This document shows, one piece after another, positions 15,530 to 24,439 of a DNA stretch of 34,966 nt. The DNA is taken from assembly GCA_035359995.1 (NCBI GenBank), contig DAORZT010000025.1, forward strand, positions 1 to 34,966, read 5' to 3'. The translations under genes and the position numbers were made by a program. Under the pieces are notes generated by a model, which worked only from the letters and a program-made list of their open reading frames with translations, was not told the DNA's origin and did no database searches. The first letter of the stretch is position 1; every line of letters begins with the position of its first letter. Source of the stretch: JAKPCT01 sp029553165 (GTDB lineage: Bacteria > Bacillota > UBA4882 > UBA8346).

Positions 15530-15557
15530 TTGATTAAAAAATTTTTTATTGTAAAAT
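15530..15557 (+). promoter_or_regulatory. possible promoter of the pseudouridine synthase gene
   Basis: TTGATT (15530-15535), 16 bases, TAAAAT (15552-15557). The region is so AT-rich that chance matches are common. Confidence 0.4.
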
Positions 15558-15629
15558 ATTTACAATGATTATACAAACCAACTAAACTTTTTTTCCACTG
15601 AACCTTTCAATTTTAAAGGACTTATAACT

Positions 15630-16517
15630 ATGTCTAAAAACAAACAAATTCTATTCGAAACTAGATATACTAATCCCGAACCAATTTTGCTCACATCATT
15701 GATCAAAGAACAAACCGAAATATCCGGGAGAGCACTTCGAAAATACTTCTTTAAAGGGCTGATCATGATTAATGGCAAGAAGACTCATTCACAAGCCAAA
15801 GTAAAGAAAGGCGATTTAATCAGAGTCTATGCGTTAGGTGAAGAACATCAGTCATTAATTGCTGAAGATTTACCTTTGGAGATCGTCTATGAAAATAACG
15901 AACTGCTTATTATTAACAAACCTGCCCTAATAGCGGTTCATCCTTCCGGTTCGATTAAAAGCGGCACCTTAGCCAACCGGGTTGCCGCTTATTTTGAAAA
16001 GCAACAGTTCAAAGCTAAAGTAAGACCTGTCAACCGGCTCGATTACGGCACTTCGGGGTTGGTAATCTTTGCGAAAAATGCTACTACCCAACTAAAACTA
16101 TCTGAATCTATACAAAAACACCAGATTATCCGGATTTATCATGCCGTTGTCCAAGGAATTCCCAAATCCAGTGAAGGGATCATTAAGCTCCCTATCAGCG
16201 TTAAAGGGAAACAGCGGACCGTAGCAGCTGAAGGCGACCCAGCGGAGACCCACTACCGTGTCTTACAAGTATTTAAAGAGCACTCGCTTTTAGAGTTAAA
16301 TCTAAAAACCGGACGCACCCATCAAATCAGAGTCCACCTTAGCCATATCGGTCATCCAATAGTCGGAGACCGCCAATACGGAGTAGTCTCAAATTTGATC
16401 AAGCGTCCGGCATTACATGCTTATCAATTATGCTTTAAAAACTCCCCCTTCGCAATTCCCGACCTCACGGTGGAACTGCCAGAGGATATGAAGGAGTTGA
16501 TTAAAAATCTAACCTAA
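15630..16517 (+). CDS. RluA/RluD-family RNA pseudouridine synthase
   Basis: Isomerises specific uridines in rRNA or tRNA. Residues about 20-70 resemble an S4 RNA-binding domain (ISGRALRKYFFKGLIMING). The catalytic domain follows with IINKPALIAVHPS, RPVNRLDYGTSGLVIFAKN (catalytic Asp about 138), a LKTGRTHQIRVHLSHIGHPI segment and GDRQYG. The first catalytic-motif residue is Asn rather than the usual His (HRLD). At 295 aa it is normal for the family. ATG 15630 has AAAGGA 9 bases upstream. It is a single gene, transcribed away from the coiled-coil pair, and its end overlaps the convergent miaB by 9 bases. Which uridine it modifies cannot be told. Confidence 0.92.
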   Translation: MSKNKQILFETRYTNPEPILLTSLIKEQTEISGRALRKYFFKGLIMINGKKTHSQAKVKKGDLIRVYALGEEHQSLIAEDLPLEIVYENNELLIINKPALIAVHPSGSIKSGTLANRVAAYFEKQQFKAKVRPVNRLDYGTSGLVIFAKNATTQLKLSESIQKHQIIRIYHAVVQGIPKSSEGIIKLPISVKGKQRTVAAEGDPAETHYRVLQVFKEHSLLELNLKTGRTHQIRVHLSHIGHPIVGDRQYGVVSNLIKRPALHAYQLCFKNSPFAIPDLTVELPEDMKELIKNLT

Positions 16518-17831
16518 CAACTTCCCTTCCAGGGTAAAGGTTTTAGCTCCAGTGACCCGCACCACTCCAAGGTCACCAATAGCAACTTGTCCGGCCGGTT
16601 CAAAATGGACCAGCTTATTTTGTGAGGTCCGTCCGGACCAGATCGCCGCATCTTTCTCACTGGACCCTTCAATCAAGACCTCCTGCAGCGTCCCAACCAG
16701 ATTTTGATTTTTCCCGAGTGAAATCTTGTTTTGGATTTCAATTAACTTCATCAAACGCTCTTTCTTCACTTCCTCCGGTGTCGGGTCCTCCATCTTGGCA
16801 GCAGGAGTACCCACCCGGGGAGAATAAATAAAGGTAAAGGCCCCGTCAAATCTTACCTGTTGGACCAGATCCAAAGTGTCATTAAAATCAGCATCGGTTT
16901 CCCCAGGGAATCCTACGATAATATCGGTGGTCAAAGCAATATCCGTTACTCGTTGCTGGATCTTTTGCGCCAGCTCCAAATACTGTTCTTTGGTATACTG
17001 CCGGTTCATCAACTTTAAGATCCTGCTGCTACCGGCTTGAAACGGAAGGTGCAGGTGGCGGCAGATCTTCGGTTCCGCAGCAATAACCTCGATCAATTCA
17101 TCGGAGAGGTCTTTAGGATGTGAAGTTTGAAAGCGAATCCGGGCAATATCCGTCTTGGCAAGCTCACGCAATAAGCGAGCAAAGTTCCAGCCATCACCAA
17201 TATCTTTCCCGTAAGAATTGACGTTTTGACCCAAAAGCGTAACTTCTTTTACACCATTAGCAGCTAAATCCCGAACTGTCTCCAGGATCACCTCGGGTTT
17301 ACGGCTCCGTTCCCGGCCCCTGACATACGGAACAATACAATAAGTGCAGAAATTATTGCAACCATACATAATTGTAACCCAAGCCCGGAAAGTCTCATCC
17401 CGTTTAATCGGAAGCCCCTCATGAATCTCGCCTTCACTGTCCCATACTTCGATCACCCGGGAAGATGTTTCCCGGACTTTCTGTAACAACTCCGGCAATT
17501 GATGCAAGTTATGGGTTCCAAAAACCAGATCAACATGAGGATAGCTCTCCCGAATCTTTTCGACAACATTAGCCTCTTGCGCCATACACCCGCAAAGACC
17601 GATGATCAGATCCGGCTTCTTCTCTTTTAACTCTTTTAGATTCCCGATATGGCCGAAGGTCCGGTTTTCGGCATTTTCACGGACACAGCAAGTATTCAAT
17701 AATACTAAATCAGCAGCTTCAATTGTAGCTGCTGACTCATATCCTATGGATTCCAATATTCCAGCAATTACTTCTGAATCATTAACATTCATTTGACAAC
17801 CAAAGGTTGTGATAAAATATTTTTGTCGCAT
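16509..17831 (-). CDS. miaB: tRNA-2-methylthio-N6-dimethylallyladenosine synthase
   Basis: A radical-SAM methylthiotransferase that adds the 2-methylthio group to i6A37 of tRNAs. The N-terminal UPF0004 domain has TFGCQMNVNDSE, NTCCVRENAE and GLCGCMAQ, which supply three Cys for one [4Fe-4S]. The radical SAM motif is YGCNNFCTYCIVPYVRGRE, and the C-terminal TRAM domain ends at GAKTFTLEGKLLG. The 440-aa length is usual. ATG 17831 has GGGAG upstream. It follows ftsY on the minus strand and converges on the pseudouridine synthase with overlapping 3' ends. Both enzymes act on RNA. Confidence 0.95.
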   Translation of the reverse strand: MRQKYFITTFGCQMNVNDSEVIAGILESIGYESAATIEAADLVLLNTCCVRENAENRTFGHIGNLKELKEKKPDLIIGLCGCMAQEANVVEKIRESYPHVDLVFGTHNLHQLPELLQKVRETSSRVIEVWDSEGEIHEGLPIKRDETFRAWVTIMYGCNNFCTYCIVPYVRGRERSRKPEVILETVRDLAANGVKEVTLLGQNVNSYGKDIGDGWNFARLLRELAKTDIARIRFQTSHPKDLSDELIEVIAAEPKICRHLHLPFQAGSSRILKLMNRQYTKEQYLELAQKIQQRVTDIALTTDIIVGFPGETDADFNDTLDLVQQVRFDGAFTFIYSPRVGTPAAKMEDPTPEEVKKERLMKLIEIQNKISLGKNQNLVGTLQEVLIEGSSEKDAAIWSGRTSQNKLVHFEPAGQVAIGDLGVVRVTGAKTFTLEGKLLG

Positions 17832-17906
17832 CGTACCTAACTCCCAAATGATTTTGATAGCTTATAGCAACTAAACTGAAACAGTTTCGTTGACTTCATT
17901 CACGTC

Positions 17907-18821
17907 TCACTCAAACAATGCTTTCGTAAACAGCTCCGCATCAAATTCCTGAAGATCTTCCGCCTTTTCACCAACCCCGATCAATCCAATCGGAATCCGT
18001 AACTGATTGGCGATTGATATAATGATTCCGCCTTTGGCAGTCCCATCCAATTTCGTGATAATCAGTTGATCAATCCCCAACGCCTCGTGGAATACTTTGG
18101 TCTGATTGACCGCATTTTGCCCTGTAGTTGCATCAACTACCATAATCGTCTCTAAGGTATATTGATCAAGATTGTTATTGACAATCCGCTTGACCTTCTT
18201 CAGTTCCTCCATCAGGTTAACTTTAGTATGTAACCGACCGGCAGTATCGATAATTATGATATCGGATTTCCGCGCTTTACCGGCTGCCATACCGTCAAAG
18301 ACAACCGCCGCCGGGTCAGCACCTTCCTGGTGGTGGATTACCGGAACATTAATCCGCTCTCCCCACATAACTAACTGCTCAGTCGCTGCTGCCCGGAAAG
18401 TATCCCCGGCAACCAATAAGACCTGGCGTTTGGCATCTTTAAATTTGGCAGCCAGTTTGGCAATGGTAGTGGTCTTACCAACACCATTGACACCAATAAT
18501 TAAATAAACTTTATTTTTGGTTTCAAAGTTGAACGGTTTGGAGCCTACTTCTTTGAAGATTGCCGTTATTTCACCGACTAAGACCTCCTTCAACTTAAAC
18601 GGTTCGGTAATATTCTGCTCTTTTACCGCTTTTTTTAGTCGATCGATCAAGTAGGTAGTGGTCTCAACCCCTACATCCGCCATAATTAGCGAGTCTTCTA
18701 ACTCCGTATAAAATTCATCATCAATCTTTTTTAAACTGAAGATCCCTTCTAAATTCTCAACCAGATTAGCTTTGGTCTTGGCTAATCCTTCTTTCAATTT
18801 GGCAAAAAAATTCAGTCCCAT
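17907..18821 (-). CDS. ftsY: signal recognition particle receptor FtsY
   Basis: SRP receptor GTPase that delivers ribosome-nascent chain complexes to the translocon. The 304-aa protein is N and G domains only, without the long acidic A domain of E. coli, as usual in Firmicutes. G motifs are GVNGVGKTTT (110-119), DTFRAAA, DTAGR (192-196), TKLDGTAKGG (255-264) and GVGEKAEDLQEFDAE. ATG 18821 has AAAGGAG 7 bases upstream. It follows smc by 76 bases, the conserved Firmicutes order. Confidence 0.96.
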   Translation of the reverse strand: MGLNFFAKLKEGLAKTKANLVENLEGIFSLKKIDDEFYTELEDSLIMADVGVETTTYLIDRLKKAVKEQNITEPFKLKEVLVGEITAIFKEVGSKPFNFETKNKVYLIIGVNGVGKTTTIAKLAAKFKDAKRQVLLVAGDTFRAAATEQLVMWGERINVPVIHHQEGADPAAVVFDGMAAGKARKSDIIIIDTAGRLHTKVNLMEELKKVKRIVNNNLDQYTLETIMVVDATTGQNAVNQTKVFHEALGIDQLIITKLDGTAKGGIIISIANQLRIPIGLIGVGEKAEDLQEFDAELFTKALFE

Positions 18822-18897
18822 AATGCGCTCCTTTGAATATTTAATTTAAATTCAATTATTTTAATCACAATTAACCTTTACTTTGATAGTACCAAAA

Positions 18898-21800
18898 TTA
18901 CCCGGCTTTCTCACTCAAATCCAAAGAGATCAGTTTCGATACTCCCATCTCCTCCATTGTCACTCCATAAAGCGCGTTCGCCACTTCCATGGTACCACGG
19001 CGATGGGTTACGACAATAAACTGCAGTTTCTCGCTGAAGATTTCCAGCAAATGGCTGAATCTTCGCACATTCGCCTCATCCAGGGTTGCATCAATCTCAT
19101 CCAGGATGCAAAATGGAGCAGGTTTAATGGTCAAAATCGAAAACAACAGCGCGATTGCTGTCATCGCCCGTTCACCACCTGACAACAATGATAAGCTTTG
19201 GAGTTTCTTCCCGGGTGGCTGGGCAATGATCTCAATCCCCGAAGTCAACGGATTTTCAGGTTCAACCAGCAAAAGATCGGCATGTCCTCCCTCAAACAGT
19301 CTGGCAAAGATCTTGGTAAATTCGTCTCTGATTTTAGCAAAGGTTTCATTAAAACGCTCGGTGATAGTGCATTCAATCTCGGCAATCACTTTCTGAAGCG
19401 AACTTTTAGCCTTGATCAAGTCTTCGGATTGACTGGTTAAAAATTCATATCGCTGCTTTACCTGACGATAGTCATCAATCGCACCGGGATTGACCGGTCC
19501 CAATTCCCGAATCTTGGTCTTCAAATCTTCGATTCTGCCAGTTACTGCTTCCGGCTGAATCCAAGCCGCATCAAGTTGATTCTGCCATTCCAAACCATAA
19601 TCTTCTATTAGGCGATTTTGGAGATTTGCAATTTCATTAGTTTTTTGATTCAGTTTCAACTCCAGGCGATGCAACTGATTTTGATAATCATTATTTTTCC
19701 GCCGAATACTGCGTTGATTTCCTTCAAGTTCTCTAATGTGCGCCAAAATCTCTTCTTTTTCGGTCTTTTTCAGATTGATCGCGTCCTGTTGACTTACTAA
19801 GTTAACCTTCTCAACTTCGATCGCTTTGGTTAAATCAATGATTGTCTGTTTGATCGTCTCGGTCTCCGTTATTAAAGCTTGTTGTTTCTCACCTAGCTCC
19901 TGTTGCAGGCCATCACTCTCAACCAACTGTTTCTCCAGTTTAATTTGGAGTGCTTGCTTTCCATTCAACTCCTGGATCCCCGCACTCAATCTTGACTTAA
20001 TCTCACTAAGCTTTTGGAGTTGCAGATCTTTGAGTTGTTTTTTGGAACTAAGGGATTCAATAGTTTCTGCAATTTTGGTCTCAATCTGCTTCAGAAGAAT
20101 TTCGGCAGCAGTGATCTGTTGTTCTAATTCTTCCTTACCTGTTTCAAACCGGCTGCTTTCCTGCTGAATCTCATTGATTTGATCAGTTAGTAATTCATAC
20201 TCCTGTTGGTTGCGTTTAATATTCTGCAATAATGTTTCGATCTCCCTTTGAATCGAAAGCTGTTTCAAATTAAGCTCATTTTCGACCTTTTTATAGGACT
20301 CAAGCTTTGCTAATGTTGCTTGAATCTCTTCCTTGTTGGCGCTGATTGCTTGAATCCCCTTCGCTAAAAACGCTTCGGCATCGTGTTTTTCTTTTTTGAG
20401 GTCCTCAATTTCACGTTTCCGGCTCAATAATCCCATCCGTTGCCGCTCATTACTTCCTCCGGTGATTGAACCGCCCGGATTAACCAAGTCCCCTTCCGGT
20501 GTTACAATTCGGAAACTACGGTCTAATTTGGTGCTGATCTGCACCGCAGTTTTTAAGTCAGGTGCAACAATCACCTGGCTTAAAAGATAATTGATGACAT
20601 TCCGGTATTGGGGCGCAAACTCCAATAGATCAATCGCTGTATGCGATGACGACTGGCGCAGCAACTCCTGATATTTTAAGAACTTTGATTCAGATGACTG
20701 AACTCGATTTAAGGGTAAGAATGTCACTCTGCCCTTCGAGTGTTTCTTCAAATAAGCAATTGCTTCCTGAGCGGCCTGGTCATCGTCAATTACAACGTTC
20801 TGGATACTCGAACCCAAAGCGGTTTCGATCGCCAATTCCATTCCTGGCTTTACTTTAATTAAGTCAGCAACAATTCCATGGATTTTAGAGTGAAAACGCT
20901 CATTGGCAGTATCAGCCAGTAATGATTTCACTCCCTGGAAATATCCCTGATAATTATGTTCCAGTTCTTCAAGTAAGCTAATCTTACTCTCTACTCCACG
21001 AATTAACTGGTGCCACTCTAAATTTTTCGCCTCAAGTTCGCTTTGGGCCGCTTCTAATTCGACCAATTTATTGCTCAATGTTGTCTGTAATTTATGATTT
21101 TCAGACAACTCATTTGCCCCGTCCTGCAATAATTCTGATTTCGCACCAATAATACCTTGCCATTCATCAATCTGGCGCTTTAAATTGGTCTGTTTGATTT
21201 GATGTTCGGTAACCTGTTTAACGATGAAATTCTTCTGTAAAACGGCACTGTTTAATTTATTCTTTAAAGCAGCAGTATTATTTAAAACTTCAATCAATTC
21301 ATTCTTCAAACTTTGCTCTTCTGCTTCAAGCGACTTTAAGTCAGCGTTAATTTGAGCTAAGATTCCATTTTCCTGATCTTCCAGTGAACGGTCAGCCTCT
21401 AAAGTAACTTCAATTTTGGCAATTTCAGCGGATAGCTCTGTCTGCTCCTGGAGCAGCGCCGTTTTCCGTTCCTGATTAATGTTAAGGCTATGACGGTACT
21501 CATTATCCTGTCGTTCAATATCATCCAACCTGGTATGTAAAAAATTGATCTGCTCCGTCAATTTACTGATCTGATTTTGAATGCGGAAAAAATCTTCATT
21601 CATCTGGTTTAACAGATTATCCAAATTCAAAACCTGTAAACGTTCTTCCTCGATCTTGGCTTCAATTAGACTCTCTTGGCCTTCAAGCCCCTGGAGCTCA
21701 TCAGTCAACTTTACTTGGGCCGCCTGCAACTCATCCAGCTCCAATTGTAATTTCTGAATCAAGCTCCCATAATAATTAATCTCGAGTTGTGATAATTCCG

Positions 21801-22458
21801 TCTTAAACTCTAAATAAGTCTCTGCCAATTGGGCTTGGGTTTCTAACGGGCCCAACTGTGACTGCAATTCTAAAATAATATCTTTAACCCTTGTTAAATT
21901 ATGATCGGTATCGTCCAACTTCTTTTCCGCCACTTGTTTACGGGCTTTATATTTGATTATTCCGGCTGCTTCTTCAAAGATCATCCGTCGTTCTTCCGCT
22001 TTTACCGAAAGAATACTGTCGATCTTCCCTTGCCCGATTACCGAGTAGGCATCTTTTCCTAACCCGGTATCAAAAAACAGTTCATGAATATCTTTGAGTC
22101 TGACCGGAGATTTATTAATTAAGTATTCGCTTTCACCGGAACGAAAAAGTTTCCGGGTGATCGATATTTCATTGAATTCCAGCGGGATCGAATGGTCAGA
22201 ATTATCCAATACAATTGTTACTTCAGCTAAGCCCAGCGGTTTACGGTACTGGGTCCCGGCAAAGATAACGTCATCCATCTTCGAACCACGCAAAGTTTTA
22301 ATACTTTGCTCACCAAGGACCCAACGTAAGGCATCAGAAATATTGCTTTTACCACTGCCATTGGGACCGACAACCGCAGTAACACCCGGTAAAAAGTCGA
22401 GCTTGATTTTATCGGCAAATGACTTAAAACCTATTATTTCCAGGCGTTTTAAATACAA
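18898..22458 (-). CDS. smc: chromosome segregation ATPase SMC
   Basis: Forms the SMC-ScpAB condensin that organises and helps segregate the chromosome. The 1186-aa protein has a head with GFKSFADK and the Walker A GPNGSGKSN (about 32-40), a long coiled coil (about 170-500), a hinge (about 510-670, with GSITGGSNERQRMG after it), a returning coil and the C-terminal head with LSGGERAMTAIALLF and CILDEIDATLDEANV. The frame can be read from TTG 22464, but the AAAAGGGGG ribosome site is one base from it. TTG 22456-22458 gives MYLKRLEIIGFKSF, the usual family start, at 7 bases, so I choose it. It leads smc-ftsY-miaB and is separated from the sigma factor gene by a strong terminator. Confidence 0.97.
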   Translation of the reverse strand: MYLKRLEIIGFKSFADKIKLDFLPGVTAVVGPNGSGKSNISDALRWVLGEQSIKTLRGSKMDDVIFAGTQYRKPLGLAEVTIVLDNSDHSIPLEFNEISITRKLFRSGESEYLINKSPVRLKDIHELFFDTGLGKDAYSVIGQGKIDSILSVKAEERRMIFEEAAGIIKYKARKQVAEKKLDDTDHNLTRVKDIILELQSQLGPLETQAQLAETYLEFKTELSQLEINYYGSLIQKLQLELDELQAAQVKLTDELQGLEGQESLIEAKIEEERLQVLNLDNLLNQMNEDFFRIQNQISKLTEQINFLHTRLDDIERQDNEYRHSLNINQERKTALLQEQTELSAEIAKIEVTLEADRSLEDQENGILAQINADLKSLEAEEQSLKNELIEVLNNTAALKNKLNSAVLQKNFIVKQVTEHQIKQTNLKRQIDEWQGIIGAKSELLQDGANELSENHKLQTTLSNKLVELEAAQSELEAKNLEWHQLIRGVESKISLLEELEHNYQGYFQGVKSLLADTANERFHSKIHGIVADLIKVKPGMELAIETALGSSIQNVVIDDDQAAQEAIAYLKKHSKGRVTFLPLNRVQSSESKFLKYQELLRQSSSHTAIDLLEFAPQYRNVINYLLSQVIVAPDLKTAVQISTKLDRSFRIVTPEGDLVNPGGSITGGSNERQRMGLLSRKREIEDLKKEKHDAEAFLAKGIQAISANKEEIQATLAKLESYKKVENELNLKQLSIQREIETLLQNIKRNQQEYELLTDQINEIQQESSRFETGKEELEQQITAAEILLKQIETKIAETIESLSSKKQLKDLQLQKLSEIKSRLSAGIQELNGKQALQIKLEKQLVESDGLQQELGEKQQALITETETIKQTIIDLTKAIEVEKVNLVSQQDAINLKKTEKEEILAHIRELEGNQRSIRRKNNDYQNQLHRLELKLNQKTNEIANLQNRLIEDYGLEWQNQLDAAWIQPEAVTGRIEDLKTKIRELGPVNPGAIDDYRQVKQRYEFLTSQSEDLIKAKSSLQKVIAEIECTITERFNETFAKIRDEFTKIFARLFEGGHADLLLVEPENPLTSGIEIIAQPPGKKLQSLSLLSGGERAMTAIALLFSILTIKPAPFCILDEIDATLDEANVRRFSHLLEIFSEKLQFIVVTHRRGTMEVANALYGVTMEEMGVSKLISLDLSEKAG

Positions 22459-22502
22459 TTCCAATCCCCCTTTTATCCAACTTATTTTACCACAATATGG
22501 GC

Positions 22503-22540
22503 AAAAAAAAAATACCTGCTAACGGAGGCGTTAACAAGTA
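22503..22540 (-). terminator. strong Rho-independent terminator after the SigH-like gene
   Basis: TACCTGCTAACG (22513-22524) pairs with CGTTAACAAGTA (22529-22540) in 12 pairs including two G-U, with a GAGG loop on the plus strand, followed on the minus strand by ten U (22503-22512). Confidence 0.9.
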
Positions 22541-22576
22541 CCTTTTATTTAAAATGGAGGTCTTTATTGTTATCGG

Positions 22577-23254
22577 CTAAACTACTTTTAAGTTTATAGC
22601 GATATCCTTTCTTTTTTTAGTTTTCATTGGAATTTTAGGGCTTAACAACGAACCATACTCAATAACTACTTTCTTCAGTTTCAGACGTGCCCGGGTCCGG
22701 GCATTGTCAATTGTCTTAATTGGTTGATTTAAGATCTTATTAATCTCGCTTAAATTAAATCCGTTCAGCAATAATTGAATTACTTGATATTCCAACGGCG
22801 ATAAATAGGCCATTAAAACCATATTGAGCCGTTCAACAATCCAATCATTCTCGACCATTGTAAATGGCTCATTCGAGTAATCAGCCATCATATTTAATAA
22901 AGTCCGGTTACTCTCTTCATAGACGGTTTGATTCAAAGAGACGGAACCTGACACCAGCAATGATTTCTTAGTATAGCTTTGTTTAATCTTATTATAAATT
23001 CTTCGCAAAATACAAAGATAAGCAAACGTGCTGAACTTGATTCGATAATCGTCCGGACGATACTGTTCGATTGCTTTTAACAGACCAACTGCTCCTTCTT
23101 GAAGATAATCCTCGTAATCATCATTAAGAATATTTTGATTGTTAACAATGTGCCTGATCATTGGCAGGTATTTCTTCACCAGTTTTTCCATCGCCAGTTC
23201 ATCTTGGTTTTGACGTATTTGCATTAATAATTCCAAATCTAATTGCTGATTCAA
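22577..23254 (-). CDS. RNA polymerase sigma factor, SigH (Spo0H)-like
   Basis: A 225-aa sigma-70 family protein with regions 2 and 4 only. Region 2 (about 30-95) shows DYEDYLQEGAVGLLKAIEQY, KFSTFAYLCILRRI and YNKIKQS. The linker SVSLNQTVYEESNRTLLNM matches the SigH linker (VSLDKPIYDEESDRTLLD), and region 4 (about 150-195) shows LSPLEYQVIQLLLNGFNLSEI and KTIDNARTRARLKLKK, close to SigH KSIDNALQRVKRKL. The C-terminus has a Lys-rich tail absent from B. subtilis SigH. It starts at TTG 23254, with GGAGG 7 bases upstream. It lies downstream of spoVS, itself a SigH-regulon gene in Bacillus. The -10-binding helix looks diverged, so it may be a paralogue rather than the main SigH. Confidence 0.88.
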   Translation of the reverse strand: MNQQLDLELLMQIRQNQDELAMEKLVKKYLPMIRHIVNNQNILNDDYEDYLQEGAVGLLKAIEQYRPDDYRIKFSTFAYLCILRRIYNKIKQSYTKKSLLVSGSVSLNQTVYEESNRTLLNMMADYSNEPFTMVENDWIVERLNMVLMAYLSPLEYQVIQLLLNGFNLSEINKILNQPIKTIDNARTRARLKLKKVVIEYGSLLSPKIPMKTKKRKDIAINLKVV

Positions 23255-23342
23255 TCCGGCACCTCCAGCTCATGTTAAAGTATTAAGTATTCAAGACCTT
23301 AATTAAATATATGACTGAGGTTGTCCGGTATATGAATAAAAT

Positions 23343-23362
23343 AAAAAAACCGCTTACGCGGT
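23343..23362 (-). terminator. Rho-independent terminator of spoVS
   Basis: ACCGC and GCGGT (23349-23353, 23358-23362) pair around TTAC and are followed on the minus strand by a T-run. It begins just after the spoVS stop. Confidence 0.8.
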
Positions 23363-23365
23363 AAC

Positions 23366-23626
23366 TTAACGAGGCTCAATAATGAATTTAATCGCTGTTC
23401 GGGTCTGACCATCAATATTAATTTCGACAAAACCTGGAGTACATACCAGATTTATGCCATTTGGGGCTACATACCCTCGAGTAATAGCTATTGCCTTAAC
23501 TGCTTGATTTACTGCACCAGCCCCTACAGCTTGCACTTCGGTAATTCCTTTTTCTCTTAATACAGCCGCTAAAGCGCCGGCTACCGATTTTGGCACTGAA
23601 TTTGCAGAAACTTTTAATACATCCAT
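23366..23626 (-). CDS. spoVS: stage V sporulation protein S
   Basis: An 86-aa Alba-like protein needed for normal spore coat and septum events in Bacillus and widely conserved in Firmicutes. The sequence is nearly canonical: MDVLKVSANSVPKSVAGALA, GAGAVNQAVKAIAITRGYV and EINIDGQTRTAIKFIIEPR. ATG 23626 has GGGGG 8 bases upstream. It is a single-gene unit with its own terminator. Upstream, the minus strand has three tandem ATATG repeats (23656-23670) that create two overlapping TATGAT boxes, and TTGTTGAA, one base off a Spo0A box; neither is convincing. Confidence 0.96.
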   Translation of the reverse strand: MDVLKVSANSVPKSVAGALAAVLREKGITEVQAVGAGAVNQAVKAIAITRGYVAPNGINLVCTPGFVEINIDGQTRTAIKFIIEPR

Positions 23627-23716
23627 TAAAATAGCCCCCTAATCGAAACTTTGCTCATATCATATCATATTCAACAATCCTCAAAAAAAAACCTTTTTAG
23701 CAAAATTTATTGCGGT

Positions 23717-24439
23717 TTATTGCTGAAGATTATTCAATGCAGCTAAAGCAGCTTTATTTTGTGCTTCTTTAATCGATCTTCCTGTTCCTGTTCCGGCCAC
23801 CTTGTTATTAATCAAAACCTCAACCCAGAAAAAACGGTTATGGGGTGGTCCTTCTTCTTTGATTATTCGGTATTCCGGCTTGATTCCTTTAGCCTGAGTT
23901 AATTCCTGAAGATTGGTTTTGGCATTTACTTCATCCAGATGGGCAATTACCTCCGGTAATTCAGCTTTGATCAGCGGTAAGAAAAACTCCTTTGTCTTAT
24001 CAAAACCAAAATTCATAAAATAAGCACCAATCATTGCTTCAAAAACATCCGCAAGGATATTAAGCTTGGTCCTGCCGCTGGAACGTAGTTCACCGTATCC
24101 CAGCCGGATATACTGATCCAACCCGATATTCGTCGCTAGCCTGGCTAAAACAGGCGCACTAACCATAGTTGATTTAAGTTTGGCAAGTTTACCTTCGTTA
24201 TAGTTGGGATAATTTTCAAAGAGAAACTGGCAAACAATAAGCCCTAAGACGCTATCTCCCAGGAATTCAAGGCGTTCATTGCTGTTCACGCCATGCTCAT
24301 TGGCATATGAAGAATGAGTAAGAGCGTCAGTAAAATACTCAAGATCAACTGCCACTATTCCCATTTGGGCTAACAATTCTGCTATTGTCCCCTGAAAATC
24401 ATCGGGTTGTTTTTTCTTGGTACGGTTTAACTTATCCAT
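23717..24439 (-). CDS. rnc: ribonuclease III
   Basis: Cleaves double-stranded RNA in rRNA processing and mRNA turnover. Residues about 20-160 are the catalytic domain with NERLEFLGDSVLG (54-66) and ADVFEAMIGA; about 170-240 is a double-stranded RNA-binding domain (NLQELTQAKGIKPEYRI ... IKEAQNKAALAALNNL). The 240-aa length is usual. ATG 24439 overlaps the fabF end by 8 bases, suggesting coupling, and only a weak GAAAG precedes it. Confidence 0.96.
   Translation of the reverse strand: MDKLNRTKKKQPDDFQGTIAELLAQMGIVAVDLEYFTDALTHSSYANEHGVNSNERLEFLGDSVLGLIVCQFLFENYPNYNEGKLAKLKSTMVSAPVLARLATNIGLDQYIRLGYGELRSSGRTKLNILADVFEAMIGAYFMNFGFDKTKEFFLPLIKAELPEVIAHLDEVNAKTNLQELTQAKGIKPEYRIIKEEGPPHNRFFWVEVLINNKVAGTGTGRSIKEAQNKAALAALNNLQQ

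Larger units (their letters stand above)
15270..15629. other. AT-rich divergent intergenic region
   Basis: A 360-base, very AT-rich spacer between the coiled-coil pair (minus) and the pseudouridine synthase gene (plus). It contains one promoter for each direction (15431-15459 minus, 15530-15557 plus). I see no RNA gene, repeat array or open frame in it. Confidence 0.6.

Noticed and set aside
17873..17887. AAACTG/CAGTTT hairpin between miaB and ftsY
   Set aside because: Six A/T-rich pairs without a U-tract; not distinguishable from chance.
22465..22502. separate promoter for smc
   Set aside because: TAAAAT is present at 22484-22489, but the -35 position falls in the terminator T-run, with no real match. 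smc must have a promoter after the terminator, but I could not define it.
23627..23695. SigH-type promoter or Spo0A box before spoVS
   Set aside because: AGGATT and GAAT are present but only a few bases apart instead of 11-12, and the Spo0A-like TTGTTGAA has a mismatch at a key base. Noted in the spoVS entry only.
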